Assembly (NCBI RefSeq): GCF_000337815.1 | Contig: NZ_AOLN01000006.1 | Coordinates: 295,377 to 359,376, forward strand | Source of the DNA: Haloferax mucosum ATCC BAA-1512 | GTDB taxonomy: Archaea; Halobacteriota; Halobacteria; Halobacteriales; Haloferacaceae | Length of the DNA stretch: 64,000 bases | Direction: 5' to 3' | Shown here: piece after piece, positions 18,144 through 27,611 of the stretch | Position numbering within the stretch: position 1 is the stretch's first letter | Layout of the letters: each line of letters starts with the position of its first letter | Position numbers and translations under genes: made by a program | Notes under the pieces: model-generated | Told to the model about the DNA's origin: nothing | Databases searched by the model: none | The model's input: the letters and a program-made list of their open reading frames with translations, nothing else

Positions 18144-19202
18144 ATGAAAGTCCTCTCGGTCATTGGAGCACGCCCTCAGTTCGTGAAAGCATCGGTCGTC
18201 TCGCGGGAGCTTCGAAAACACCATGAGGAGATACTCGTCCATACGGGACAACACTACGACGAAGAACTTTCAGACGTGTTCTTCGAGGAACTCGGAATCC
18301 CGAAACCAGACCACAATCTCGGCGTCGGGTCAGCAAGCCACGCAAAGCAGACCGGCGAGATGATGATCCAACTGGAGGAACTCGTTACTGAATACGACCC
18401 GGACGTTGTGCTTTCGTACGGTGACACGAACTCAACGCTGGCCGCGAGTATCGTCGCTTCGAAGATGGACGCGGAGATGGCACACGTCGAGGCGGGGCTT
18501 CGAAGCTTCAACCGCGACATGCCGGAGGAAGTCAACCGAATCCTGACAGACCACGTTTCCGACTACCTCTTCGTTCCGAGTCAACAGGCTATCGAGCACC
18601 TCGAAGCCGAGGGTATCACCGAATCGGTTTACAACGTCGGCGACGTGATGTACGACGCCCTGCTTTGGGTTCAGGAATCAAGCGCAGACGAACCGGCGGT
18701 TCTGAAACGTCTCGGCTTAGATCCGAACAACTACATCCTTGCAACGGTTCACAGACCGCGGAATACGGACGATGCCGAGCGACTGGCGGCGATTATCGAC
18801 TGCCTGTGTGACGACCCACGTGAAGTGGTGTTCCCCGCCCATCCGCGGACAGTGAGTTGTCTTGCGGACCACGGACTGTTAGAACGCGCTGACGAGGAAC
18901 TGACGCTGATTGACCCGGTTGGCTACGGTGATTTCATCGGTCTACAGGCCAATTCAGAGCTTATCGTAACCGACTCGGGTGGGATTCAAAAAGAAGCGTT
19001 CTTCCTGAACATCCCGTGTGTTACTCTTCGAGAGGAGACGGAGTGGCCGGAGACCGTCGAAGAAGGAGGGAACGTGTTAGTCGGGGCAGACCCTGAGAAG
19101 ATTCGAGACGCGCTGGCGTCGCCGCCGATTTCGACCTCGGATGCGACTCCCTACGGAGACGGAACTGCGGGTGAGAAGATTGTGGAAGTCTTGAGTTCAT
19201 AG
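18144..19202 (+). CDS. wecB: UDP-N-acetylglucosamine 2-epimerase (WecB/WbpI type)
   Basis: The 352-residue GT-B-fold enzyme has the non-hydrolysing epimerase signatures: VIGARPQFVKAS at the start, VHTGQHYD, SYGDTNSTLAA, MAHVEAGLRSFNRDMPEEVNR, then TDSGGIQKEAFFL and LREETEWPETVEEG. It inverts C2 of a UDP-GlcNAc-type sugar to the manno form. The usual HREEN motif reads HRPRN. The ETEWPET variant recalls WbpI-type epimerases acting on UDP-GlcNAc(3NAc)A, which would match the WbpA/B/D/E-like genes nearby, but substrate choice is inferred. The frame opens upstream; ATG 18144 matches the family N-terminus. GC content is normal here and drops sharply right after this gene. Confidence 0.88.
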   Translation: MKVLSVIGARPQFVKASVVSRELRKHHEEILVHTGQHYDEELSDVFFEELGIPKPDHNLGVGSASHAKQTGEMMIQLEELVTEYDPDVVLSYGDTNSTLAASIVASKMDAEMAHVEAGLRSFNRDMPEEVNRILTDHVSDYLFVPSQQAIEHLEAEGITESVYNVGDVMYDALLWVQESSADEPAVLKRLGLDPNNYILATVHRPRNTDDAERLAAIIDCLCDDPREVVFPAHPRTVSCLADHGLLERADEELTLIDPVGYGDFIGLQANSELIVTDSGGIQKEAFFLNIPCVTLREETEWPETVEEGGNVLVGADPEKIRDALASPPISTSDATPYGDGTAGEKIVEVLSS

Positions 19203-19217
19203 AATCGTCCACTACGG

Positions 19218-20423
19218 TTACATTCTGCAACTATCAAGTATTCCACTGAGATTCTTAGATTGTTTTTCCACATTGAATTTATTAACATTCATTTTTAGGC
19301 TATCTGGATTTTCACTATGGATCCTCGACAGCATACGTTCAATCGCTACAGTATCATTTTTTGATGCAGTGTACCCATGCTCGGCATGGCTAAGCACAGA
19401 AGATAACTCTCCGCTATCTTCACAAACACCCAATATAGGGGTGTCACCCCCCATAAAATCAAAAGTTTTTGTCGAAACAGCATTGCTATTACGACTAATG
19501 ACTAGTCCTGCGTCAGCAGATTCAATACCAGAGAAAACATCGGAACGACTACAGTAGCCGTTTTGCTCCACAATCTCTTCTAAATCATATTTTTGAATGA
19601 GGTTTTCAACCCAATCTTTCTTCCGCCCATAATGAGACAATTTGATATCGCGTTTCTCACTCACGCTCGATAAAGCACTAAAGAACGGTTCTGCATGCTT
19701 TTTTGAGTAACACGAGCCCGGATAGATAATCTCAAAAGCAGAATCGGACCGCGTCACATTCCCAGTATCTACGTGATCTTCTGGGTCATATCCGTTGTAG
19801 ATGACATTGATGGACGACGAAATAGAGGGGTATCTTGAGCTGTACTGCCGCTTTAACGTGTCAGTCACAGTAATAACTGACGAGGCATTTTTCAGTACGC
19901 GAGGTTCTGCTGTCTCTGCGAGGAACTTTCGAATAGGATTCGGTGACCGGTCTATGTTCTGAAACTCGGTAGTCCAAGGGTCCCGAAGATCGACTACGTA
20001 AGGTGTCTCGGTTTTCTGCTGGAGGAGTGGTAGAACAACAAGCGGGATAAAGGGGCCACCAGAGGATAGAACCACGTCAATATCTAGGTCCTCAATAGCT
20101 TGGACGCAAGTTCGGTACAATTCTGGGAGCCATAACGCGTGATTAAGATTCTTTTTCAATGGTTCTGAATTAAACACATGCTTGGCACCTTTTGAGATGG
20201 TGTTGAGCGGAATGTCCGTCCGAATAGTTCTCTCTACTGCGTTGTGAACTGCCTCAAATTGTTGTACGCTCTCAGACCCTTCGTGGAATTCTGGACGGAC
20301 AGTAACAACATACGGTTCCCATCCATACTCTGGCAAGTATTTGATGAATTTTGAGATTCTGAATATACCTACAGTACCATAAGGTGGATAGTAGTATGTG
20401 GGAATAAGGACGCGTCTACTCAT
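19218..20423 (-). CDS. Glycosyltransferase family 4-like protein (AT-rich tract)
   Basis: The 401-residue protein has a GT-B fold pattern: N-terminal RVLIPTYYYPPYGTVGIFR acceptor-side domain, LSSGGPFIPLVVLPLL, VVDLRDPWTTEF, and a donor-side half with VIYNGYDPEDH, IIYPGSCYSKKHAEPFF and a shortened ESADAGLVISRNS-TKTFDFMGG motif in place of the classical EX7E. It probably adds a sugar to a lipid-linked glycan at the inner membrane face. Codons are AT-rich, unlike the epimerase gene with which it converges 15 bases away, which suggests transfer from another lineage. Confidence 0.78.
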   Translation of the reverse strand: MSRRVLIPTYYYPPYGTVGIFRISKFIKYLPEYGWEPYVVTVRPEFHEGSESVQQFEAVHNAVERTIRTDIPLNTISKGAKHVFNSEPLKKNLNHALWLPELYRTCVQAIEDLDIDVVLSSGGPFIPLVVLPLLQQKTETPYVVDLRDPWTTEFQNIDRSPNPIRKFLAETAEPRVLKNASSVITVTDTLKRQYSSRYPSISSSINVIYNGYDPEDHVDTGNVTRSDSAFEIIYPGSCYSKKHAEPFFSALSSVSEKRDIKLSHYGRKKDWVENLIQKYDLEEIVEQNGYCSRSDVFSGIESADAGLVISRNSNAVSTKTFDFMGGDTPILGVCEDSGELSSVLSHAEHGYTASKNDTVAIERMLSRIHSENPDSLKMNVNKFNVEKQSKNLSGILDSCRM

Positions 20424-20640
20424 TTGATGGATATGATGTTTACCTTCTAATAGATATTTTGCTTAGTAACAGTTTCTACGAAACAAGTAGGTTTAGAGTT
20501 GAACCACTCACAGACGGAAGGAACTCATCACCCTGCCAAAGACAACAAACTGTCGAAACTTGGCTGTCTTTCATTCTCAAATTTAGCGATCTGCTTTTGA
20601 CAATCTCAATCAGGATTTGGTGGTGTCTTACTACTCAACC

Positions 20641-20648
20641 TTTTTGTA
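20641..20648 (+). promoter_or_regulatory. TATA box of the GT-C-like gene
   Basis: TTTTTGTA (followed by TAGAG) lies 27-34 bases upstream of the ATG at 20675. It supports a leaderless start there rather than at the far-upstream TTG of the open frame. Confidence 0.45.
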
Positions 20649-20674
20649 TAGAGAGATATCAGCCTAATACAACA

Positions 20675-22546
20675 ATGAGAGACTCATTTAGATTAACTTC
20701 GAAGTTGCTGGTGTCCTCTCTATTATTGTTCATATGTCTTCTGACCGCAGTTCTCTGGTTCTTGGGCGAATTGCGTTACCTGTTCTTTGGAAGTTATGCA
20801 CTTGTCCCTGCTATCTTATTCTATGTTATTTCTCGTCTACTTGGGTCGGAAAAATACCCAGGGACAAACGGGTCTGAATACAAATGTGCATACCTAGTGA
20901 AATTGTTCGGGGTATTATTAACAGCTGGTTTGGCAGTCCTGTGGCTCGAAGAGCTAAGAACACTCACGTTCTTCGTGCTAATGTCTGCAGCAGGGATGGT
21001 GATTTATTTTCAGATCAGAAAGTTTGGCGAGTCTCATCCAGGCCTAATTTTGACTGAGATGTCGATATACATTTCGATACTTATCTTTAGTATATCGATG
21101 AATTACTGGTATTTTGTTGGTGGGACCGACATTTTTGTCCACACCTCATTTGTTAGAAGTATTATGAACAATGGTAGTATGCCCTCGTCAACTGTCTACG
21201 AAAAATTTCCACTCTGGCATATATTCGTCATAATGGTAGACAAAATAACTGGATCATCAGTAGATCTACATAAAGTAGTAGCGCTTACAAGTGGTTTGAT
21301 ATTCTCTGGAGTACCCATTCTTGTCTATTCATTGGCTAAAAAGCTCAGCCAGTCAGTTCGGATTAGCCAGTACGCTGCTCTCTTTTCTGTTGTTAATACA
21401 ACAGTCATTTACTATGGTGCATACTCCATTGCGAGAAGTATTGTATTGGTCTTATTACTTTCATTATTATATCAACTATTTTCATCAAACGAACTTAGAA
21501 ATATCTTGCTCTTCTCTATTTTAAGCTTAGCAACGATTATCTTCCACCCATCTTCACCTCCGTTTATTCTACCAGTATTGGCTTTAGTTTGTACTGTCCT
21601 ACTTATTTATCATAGACAACCAGCGAGTAAGCTCAAAAAGCGCTTAGTCATTCTAAGCGCGGTATTTAGTTTAATTGTCATCACGTATTGGACATTTTCT
21701 GCTGTCTCCATTAGCCAAGCAATAGCTGGAACAATAGCTCATACGACCAGAGGAGGAGGACCAGAGACAATCACTTCGTTTGGTACTGGATTAACGGCCC
21801 CATCACTTTCTGACCTCTACCAATATCTTCCTTATAGTCTGTTGATTGGTCTTGTGTTATTCTCAGTTCGATACACACTACGAGATGAACAACGGTCAAG
21901 CATACACAAATCAGCAATACTCATCAGCGTAGTACTCGCAGCTATTGCATTCCCAAATCCATTGAAAACCCTAGACGCTTTCGAGAAATTGAATTTTGAT
22001 CGCTGGGAGATCTATACGCAGTTTTTCACTAGCCTTGCTGCTGCAACAGGCCTTTCGGAGTTAATTAGAAGAGTAAGAAAGCCAGCAGCCCATTTATCGA
22101 TACTTCTACTAGTTGGGTTGTTGATTTTTACTAGCCTTACGAATCCATTAATTGCAGCGGACAACCCAGATTTCAGTGGCGGCGCAGTAACACCATACCT
22201 GTCACAAGGAGAAGGAGTAGCAATCGACCACGCAGTTAAGGTTGCTCCTGGATTCATTATGTCTGACTATACAGTCACGCGTTATTTGGATGCGAATACG
22301 AAAAAGAGCCACATACTGATTGTAGACCCAGATACATACGAGATAGTCTCTGGTGATAGCGGCCAATATATTCTTCTTAGAGATGAAGAGTTAGCTCAGC
22401 GAGGCCTAAAGGTATACCCATCAAAGGATTATTCACATCGACCTTGGTACGGACGGGTAGCTCGCGCCGATGTGATCGCACCACCATCAAAGACAGCGCA
22501 CAAGGTTTATCAAGGTGACAACACGACCGGATACGTCACAACCTAA
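20675..22546 (+). CDS. Large polytopic membrane protein, GT-C/polymerase-like
   Basis: The 623-residue protein has roughly a dozen hydrophobic helices up to residue 500 and a soluble extracellular-looking C-terminal part (about residues 500-623). After the fourth or fifth helix lies VGGTDIFVHTSFVRSIMNNG, an acidic-aromatic-His loop in the position where GT-C glycosyltransferases carry their catalytic acidic motif, and a second conserved-looking stretch FHPSSPPFILP. By location between two glycosyltransferases and a flippase it is probably a GT-C transferase or a glycan polymerase/ligase acting on the outer face. AT-rich codons match its two neighbours. No family name can be assigned with certainty. 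Confidence 0.7.
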   Translation: MRDSFRLTSKLLVSSLLLFICLLTAVLWFLGELRYLFFGSYALVPAILFYVISRLLGSEKYPGTNGSEYKCAYLVKLFGVLLTAGLAVLWLEELRTLTFFVLMSAAGMVIYFQIRKFGESHPGLILTEMSIYISILIFSISMNYWYFVGGTDIFVHTSFVRSIMNNGSMPSSTVYEKFPLWHIFVIMVDKITGSSVDLHKVVALTSGLIFSGVPILVYSLAKKLSQSVRISQYAALFSVVNTTVIYYGAYSIARSIVLVLLLSLLYQLFSSNELRNILLFSILSLATIIFHPSSPPFILPVLALVCTVLLIYHRQPASKLKKRLVILSAVFSLIVITYWTFSAVSISQAIAGTIAHTTRGGGPETITSFGTGLTAPSLSDLYQYLPYSLLIGLVLFSVRYTLRDEQRSSIHKSAILISVVLAAIAFPNPLKTLDAFEKLNFDRWEIYTQFFTSLAAATGLSELIRRVRKPAAHLSILLLVGLLIFTSLTNPLIAADNPDFSGGAVTPYLSQGEGVAIDHAVKVAPGFIMSDYTVTRYLDANTKKSHILIVDPDTYEIVSGDSGQYILLRDEELAQRGLKVYPSKDYSHRPWYGRVARADVIAPPSKTAHKVYQGDNTTGYVTT

Positions 22547-22609
22547 TAGATTCACAGTTAGGGCAACTAACGCAAATATAACATATTTCCAAATCTGAAC
22601 GGAGATATG

Positions 22610-24169
22610 TTAACCAATCCGGTATTTCAAAACCTGTTTTATTAGACTAAGATCGACCCCAATTTGATTTTCAAGCGTCTCAACAAGACCAATGTCCTCT
22701 TTTTCTGCGGCTCCAAACAACAGATACCCAGAGAGATACAGTACGATGAATAGTACTGCAGCTAATATTAGGAAGATTAATGTCTGGCGATTATGCGGTG
22801 GTACACGCCGGAGTAATATCGCCCCACCAACAGGGATTAAACTTGGGAGGAACACCGCACGTGGAACCGGTGCAATGTTCATTTCTTGATAAACGCGGTA
22901 TGCATAGAGTAGATTATATCCAGCTGTTGTTGTCGCTGATGCTAGTGCCGCCCCAATAATACCAAACTGTGGTATTAATAAAATATTTAATACTACATTC
23001 GAGATTGCCGCAAAGGAGTTTGTATACATAATAAAACGTGTCGAGCCAGTAGCTACCAATCCTTGCACGCATAATCCAACAGCAGCATTGATCAAAGAAC
23101 CGGTTGCAAGTATCACAAGTACTGGTGCTGCAGATGTGTATGCGTCACCGAAAAATATCTCTAGAACAGAAGCAGGGAATGCGGCAAAGACTAAATATAC
23201 TGGAAGCGTGAGTGAAACAATCCACTTAGTAACTACACCATAGAGGTTGTCCATCTCTTCGTACTCTCCTTTTCCGTGGAGTTCCGAAAATGTTGGTAGG
23301 AACATGTAAGAGAACACAGTGAGACCAGTTGTCACCATACTAGACAATAAAAAGGCAGGGTCGTATCTACCGATTGCTGCGCTGTCTAAATAAAAACCAA
23401 TCAGCAGATTATCACCAAAACCAAGAACGATACCCATTGAACTAGCCAGCATAAGTGGCATCGAGAATTTGAGTAATTCAGCGAATCGTGTTCCATTACT
23501 ATCAACATGCAAAATTGGGGTTCTTTTACAGAGGAAATAAATAGCAGATAATAGCGTCAACACAGACGCCACAACCCATCCAACAGCCGCACCAAAAACA
23601 GAATACCCTGCAAGTATTGAACCTGTGACAAGTATCACTCTAAATCCAGGGTTGAAAACATTCGTTACGAATACGTTCAACCGTGCATTTTTCAACCCTC
23701 TAAAATAAGAAACAATCAAATTGTTTATTGTGACAACAGGGATGAGTAAAGCGAACAACGATATTAGTCCTGGGGAGACACTCCCTGAGAAAATTGTGAT
23801 AGAAATATATTCTGAAAAGAACACAACAGTCATCGTTAGGAGGATAGACCACGGAAGAGCACTGCTTACAGCTGTCAGTAATATACTCTTTCTATCTTCA
23901 TTTGTATCACATCTTGGAATATAACGCGTGATTCCATCCTTCAGTCCAAGGGCGGAAATAAATGTCACTACCGAAACCACGGTCCAGCCAAGCGTCAAAG
24001 ATCCATATTTATCAGGACCTAATAATCGAGCGGGGACTGAACGTGCAAAGAATCCAAGAGTGAGACCAAGAACCTTCCCTATGAATATGATTGTTGTTCC
24101 ACTGACAACCTGAGAGTAAGCACTTTCCCCGTCAGTTTTTGCGGCGTCGTTTGTTGATTCCGTATCCAT
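22610..24169 (-). CDS. Oligosaccharide flippase (Wzx/AglR-like, MOP superfamily)
   Basis: The 519-residue membrane protein has about 12-14 helices in the polysaccharide-biosynthesis MATE-like layout. The N-terminus (GTTIIFIGKVLGLTLGFFARSVPARLLGPDKYGSLTLGWTVVS in outline) carries the RLLGPDKYG motif seen in RfbX/Wzx flippases. Such proteins turn lipid-linked glycans from the cytoplasmic to the outer leaflet. It is AT-rich and converges with the GT-C-like gene (63 bases between stops). The ATG at 24169 follows no obvious Shine-Dalgarno. Confidence 0.87.
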   Translation of the reverse strand: MDTESTNDAAKTDGESAYSQVVSGTTIIFIGKVLGLTLGFFARSVPARLLGPDKYGSLTLGWTVVSVVTFISALGLKDGITRYIPRCDTNEDRKSILLTAVSSALPWSILLTMTVVFFSEYISITIFSGSVSPGLISLFALLIPVVTINNLIVSYFRGLKNARLNVFVTNVFNPGFRVILVTGSILAGYSVFGAAVGWVVASVLTLLSAIYFLCKRTPILHVDSNGTRFAELLKFSMPLMLASSMGIVLGFGDNLLIGFYLDSAAIGRYDPAFLLSSMVTTGLTVFSYMFLPTFSELHGKGEYEEMDNLYGVVTKWIVSLTLPVYLVFAAFPASVLEIFFGDAYTSAAPVLVILATGSLINAAVGLCVQGLVATGSTRFIMYTNSFAAISNVVLNILLIPQFGIIGAALASATTTAGYNLLYAYRVYQEMNIAPVPRAVFLPSLIPVGGAILLRRVPPHNRQTLIFLILAAVLFIVLYLSGYLLFGAAEKEDIGLVETLENQIGVDLSLIKQVLKYRIG

Positions 24170-24301
24170 GAACTATAATTCTGTTTTTGTGTAACCAGTT
24201 GGGTGGCCTGTAATGCTATCTACGCAAACGGTACAATTCTAATATTCAAGTCAACGTTCTTAAGTTGAATCCTACGACTTAGAGTAAGCCGAAGCTGTGA
24301 G

Positions 24302-25519
24302 TTAATCACGGATCAAAGATTGGTGTAAATCGACAACCTCTCCACAGATTTTTGGGATAGTGAAGTTCTCCGCATACCCGACGAGTGCGTCACTATCCCA
24401 GTCCTGACTGATAACACTCTGAACTGCCTCGGTGAATTGGGTGTACTGCTCTGGACTGTCGAACAACCGGCCGTAGTCGTCGGAAACGATAATCTCCTCA
24501 CTGCCCCCATTTCTCGTTGCGACGACCGGTGTACCACAGGCAAGTGCTTCCAGTGGAACCAACCCGAAGCTTTCGCTGTAACTCGGGTGTACGACGACAT
24601 CTGCCGCGCTCATCCAGTATTTCAAGTCCTCGTTTGCAACGTAGCCGAGAAGGTCCACGGCCTCAGCGACACCATTGCCTTTCGCTTTCTGCCGTAGCTT
24701 CGATTCCATCGGTCCCGTGCCGCCAATGACGTACCGGCAGTCCTCCGGCAACCGGTCTAGAATCTCAATCGTATGCTGGAACCCTTTTCGCTCGGAGAGG
24801 TTCCCCAACGAGAACAACACAGTCTCATCGTCGTCGATACCAAGCTGAGATCGCGCCTCCGAGGTAGGAACGTATTCGAATCGCCCGACTTCAAACCCGT
24901 TTGGAATATATTCGACGTGCTCGGTGAACTCGTTCAGTTTCGGGATGTCGGCTTGGTTGACGCGGATCAGACTGTCCGCCTCGCGCCAGACGTTCTGCAA
25001 CTTCGTGTTATTTGATTCAATCTCGTCGTAGAGCCACTCTCGGTTTTCGTGCACGGTCAGAACGTGAGGGACATCGTATCGCTTGCTGAGTTTATTTCCA
25101 ACGTGTCCTGCGGTCCACGTTATGTGGCTGTGGATGATGTCGAACTCGATGTCTCGACGTTCGATTATACGGGCGACCTTGTTCGCGTGTTTGTCGCCAA
25201 GTCTTCGCCGACTGAAGCTGAGGGGAAAGTAAATCAATGGGACCGGAATAACCGATACGTTCTCCGGGATTTCGTCCTCATCGTTGATCTTCACATCCGA
25301 GCAGTACGGTCGGAGTCGCTTGATTGGGAGGTGGTTTGCGACGTTTGCGATTTTATTGAACCGAGCGAGGACCGTGATGCTGTTGTAGTACTTCGAGAGT
25401 TCGTCTACTTGGCTCTTCACGAAGCTATTGTACTGGTGTGAGACGACAAGCAGGTCTGAATCCGCTACGAGAGTCTCACCACGGGTTTGCGCTGTTTCGT
25501 TCGCTGTTGTAGCTGTCAT
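24302..25519 (-). CDS. Glycosyltransferase family 4
   Basis: The 405-residue protein is a complete GT4 enzyme: DIIHSHITWTAGHVGNKLSKRYDVPHVLTVHENREW, VEYIPNGFEVGRFEY, LFSLGNLSERKGF, YVIGGTGPMESKLR, and the retaining-transferase motif HPSYSESFGLVPLEALACGTPVVATRNGG. It should transfer a nucleotide-sugar unit to a growing lipid-linked oligosaccharide in the cytoplasm. It is the last gene of the overlapping minus-strand operon, two bases behind the DUF354 gene. Its GC is intermediate between the AT-rich tract and the rest. Confidence 0.9.
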   Translation of the reverse strand: MTATTANETAQTRGETLVADSDLLVVSHQYNSFVKSQVDELSKYYNSITVLARFNKIANVANHLPIKRLRPYCSDVKINDEDEIPENVSVIPVPLIYFPLSFSRRRLGDKHANKVARIIERRDIEFDIIHSHITWTAGHVGNKLSKRYDVPHVLTVHENREWLYDEIESNNTKLQNVWREADSLIRVNQADIPKLNEFTEHVEYIPNGFEVGRFEYVPTSEARSQLGIDDDETVLFSLGNLSERKGFQHTIEILDRLPEDCRYVIGGTGPMESKLRQKAKGNGVAEAVDLLGYVANEDLKYWMSAADVVVHPSYSESFGLVPLEALACGTPVVATRNGGSEEIIVSDDYGRLFDSPEQYTQFTEAVQSVISQDWDSDALVGYAENFTIPKICGEVVDLHQSLIRD

Positions 25520-25521
25520 TG

Positions 25522-26559
25522 TTAGTTAGCCCTACTCTTTGAGAGGTTTCCAGCCAACTCCAGAACGTGCTCGGACACGTCGATTTTGTCGTCAAGTAAC
25601 GCCTTCCGCCTCGCGTCCCACGTGTCGTCGGGCGTGTCGAGAAGTCCCTCAATCACGCCCAGTAGCTCGTCGTACGCACAGTCCGGCGGAAGTTGCGAAC
25701 AAAGCTGGTACTCGTGTTCCACTTCGTCGAGGACGCCAGCCGAAAGCGACGAGACGAATATCGACGGCGTCCCGAGGACGGCACTTTCGATAGCCATCGT
25801 CCCACTCTCACCCAAGAGCAAGTCGGCGTAGTACATCAGGTCGTGCATCTCGTGGACGGGGAGGTTCACACGGCAATGCTCGACGCTCGAAGGGAGGTCC
25901 GCCTCCGAAGTGATGAGAACGCGAACGCCCTGCGCTTCGAGGTCTGAGACCAGCTTGGCGACCCTATCCAACCCTTTGTTCCCGATGTCGTGGACGGCCT
26001 CCCAAGACACCAACCGAAGGATGACCGCTGTGTCGTCGGAGTCGAGACCGACCTTGTCGAGAACCGTCGGGTCCGGCGAAAATTCGTCCGGGTGAAGATA
26101 CGATAGTTCGTGGAACCCGGGGTATCGAAGCTGTTTCTCGCCGAGGTCTTCGGTGTACGTCTCGGGAGTGCAGACGTAGTCTGCAAACGGGAACGTAATC
26201 GAGTTTTGGAGCGTGGCGTGTTCCGTGTCGGTGAAGACGATGCTCGTCCCACCGACCAACGTTCCCGCATGTGCAATCGAGGGTTCGCCGATTGCGAGGA
26301 GTAAGTCAGGACTGAACGTCCTCGCCTGCTGGATGATGTGATACTCGTATTTGAGTTGGTTCACCAGCAGACTGACCATCGACGTTGGCTTTTTTGCCAC
26401 TAAATCGTAGTCGAGTTCGTAGCTGTCGAGGAGGTCCTCGACGATATCTTTTCCCCGAGCCAAGAGTCTCACGTCGTCACCATTCCGGTTGAACTTCTCG
26501 ATAATCGGTCGGAAGAAGTGGACGTGTGCCGGATGTTGGATGGTGATGAGGACCCTCAT
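25522..26559 (-). CDS. DUF354 protein, GT-B-like
   Basis: The 345-residue protein matches the archaeal DUF354 pattern: start RVLITIQHPAHVHFFRPIIEKF, DLLLAIGEPSIAHAGTLVGG, FTDTEHATLQNSITFPFAD, LRYPGFHELSYLHP, and LLGESGTMAIESAVLGTPSIFV near the C-terminus. The fold resembles UDP-GlcNAc 2-epimerase/GT-B enzymes, but no reaction has been generally agreed. It overlaps the GT2 gene by four bases (ATGA) and sits within a sugar-nucleotide operon, so it is likely a glycosyltransferase or epimerase for the same glycan. Confidence 0.85.
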   Translation of the reverse strand: MRVLITIQHPAHVHFFRPIIEKFNRNGDDVRLLARGKDIVEDLLDSYELDYDLVAKKPTSMVSLLVNQLKYEYHIIQQARTFSPDLLLAIGEPSIAHAGTLVGGTSIVFTDTEHATLQNSITFPFADYVCTPETYTEDLGEKQLRYPGFHELSYLHPDEFSPDPTVLDKVGLDSDDTAVILRLVSWEAVHDIGNKGLDRVAKLVSDLEAQGVRVLITSEADLPSSVEHCRVNLPVHEMHDLMYYADLLLGESGTMAIESAVLGTPSIFVSSLSAGVLDEVEHEYQLCSQLPPDCAYDELLGVIEGLLDTPDDTWDARRKALLDDKIDVSEHVLELAGNLSKSRAN

Positions 26560-27611
26560 TCGCGGATTTGGACTTCCTTACTCTCGTTTACTTGCATATC
26601 GAACAGCATCGCAAACAGCATGAAGAGGCTCCCGGTCATAAAGAGCATCAGGCTGAGCGACCCGCGGACGAAAAGCGAGTCGCCCCACGCGAACTTAGCA
26701 TACACCGACCACCCCGCGCCGAGGAGGCTGACGAGCGTCGTCAGCGCTCCGAAGACGTAAAAGAACGCGAGCGGGTGGAAGTCCAGTATCAGGTACTTCA
26801 CTTTCAGCCGCCACAGGAAGTTCGCAAGCAACATCCCGGAGACCTTGCGGATGTACGCGGAGTATTTGATACTGCTTTCTTCGTCGCCGTAGACGGCGGG
26901 CATCGCAACGTCGGCGATGCGCATCCCCTTCGCGTTCAGTTTGACGAGGAGGTCGTTGCAGTAGCCGTAGTACTCGTACATGTTCTCGATGCCGACGTTC
27001 TCTAGGGCGTACTGTGAAATCGCGGTGTACCCGTTTTGTGGGTCCATCATCTTCCAGTAGCCGCTGGCGATCTTCGTCAGGAACGTCAGGATGGAGTTGC
27101 CGAAAAAGCGCCACTTCGACATCCCCTCGCGGAACTCCCGGTATAGGAGGCGATTGCCCTTCGTGTAGTCGGCGTCGCCCTCGACGATGGGGTCCAAAAA
27201 GCGGTCCAAGATATCGGGGTCCATCTGGCCGTCGCCACCCATGACGGCGGTGATGTCCACCTCGTCTTCGAGCGCGCGGCGGTAACCGGTCTTGAGCGCT
27301 CCGCCGACGCCTTGGTTTTCCTCGTGTTGAATCGGGACGACGCGGTCCGCGAAGGCGGTCCCACCGTCGGTGAGCGGTTCAGGTGACCCTTCTCGAAACG
27401 AGAACGTCTCGGAGTCGGATTCGGTCTCGGGAGCCGAGCCATTGACCTTCGCCGCGTACTCCTGAATCTCCGCCCACGTGTCGTCGGTCGAGCAGTCGTC
27501 GATGACGTACATGCGGTCAACGTAGTCGGGCATCGTGTCGATGACCTCGCCCACGAATCCGGCTTCGTTGTAGGCGGGGACGACGACGCCGACGGTGTGG
27601 TCCCTATACAT
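26556..27611 (-). CDS. Membrane-bound family 2 glycosyltransferase (Dpm/AglJ-like)
   Basis: The 351-residue protein has an N-terminal GT-A domain: VGVVVPAYNEAGFVGEVID, VIDDCSTDDTW (nucleotide-binding aspartates), ENQGVGGALKTGYRRAL, and AVMGGDGQMDP as the DXD-like motif, then DPQNGYTAIS. Two C-terminal hydrophobic helices (around residues 280-340) anchor it in the membrane. This layout is that of dolichyl-phosphate sugar transferases such as AglJ and Dpm1, so it may load the first sugar onto dolichol phosphate. Start ATG 27611 overlaps the WbpA-like gene by eight bases; the open frame upstream is the WbpA gene read in another frame. Confidence 0.88.
   Translation of the reverse strand: MYRDHTVGVVVPAYNEAGFVGEVIDTMPDYVDRMYVIDDCSTDDTWAEIQEYAAKVNGSAPETESDSETFSFREGSPEPLTDGGTAFADRVVPIQHEENQGVGGALKTGYRRALEDEVDITAVMGGDGQMDPDILDRFLDPIVEGDADYTKGNRLLYREFREGMSKWRFFGNSILTFLTKIASGYWKMMDPQNGYTAISQYALENVGIENMYEYYGYCNDLLVKLNAKGMRIADVAMPAVYGDEESSIKYSAYIRKVSGMLLANFLWRLKVKYLILDFHPLAFFYVFGALTTLVSLLGAGWSVYAKFAWGDSLFVRGSLSLMLFMTGSLFMLFAMLFDMQVNESKEVQIRE

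Noticed and set aside
20459..20674. N-terminal extension of the GT-C-like protein from a TTG codon
   Set aside because: The extension lacks membrane-protein character at its start, and a TATA-like box lies inside it at the correct distance from the ATG at 20675.
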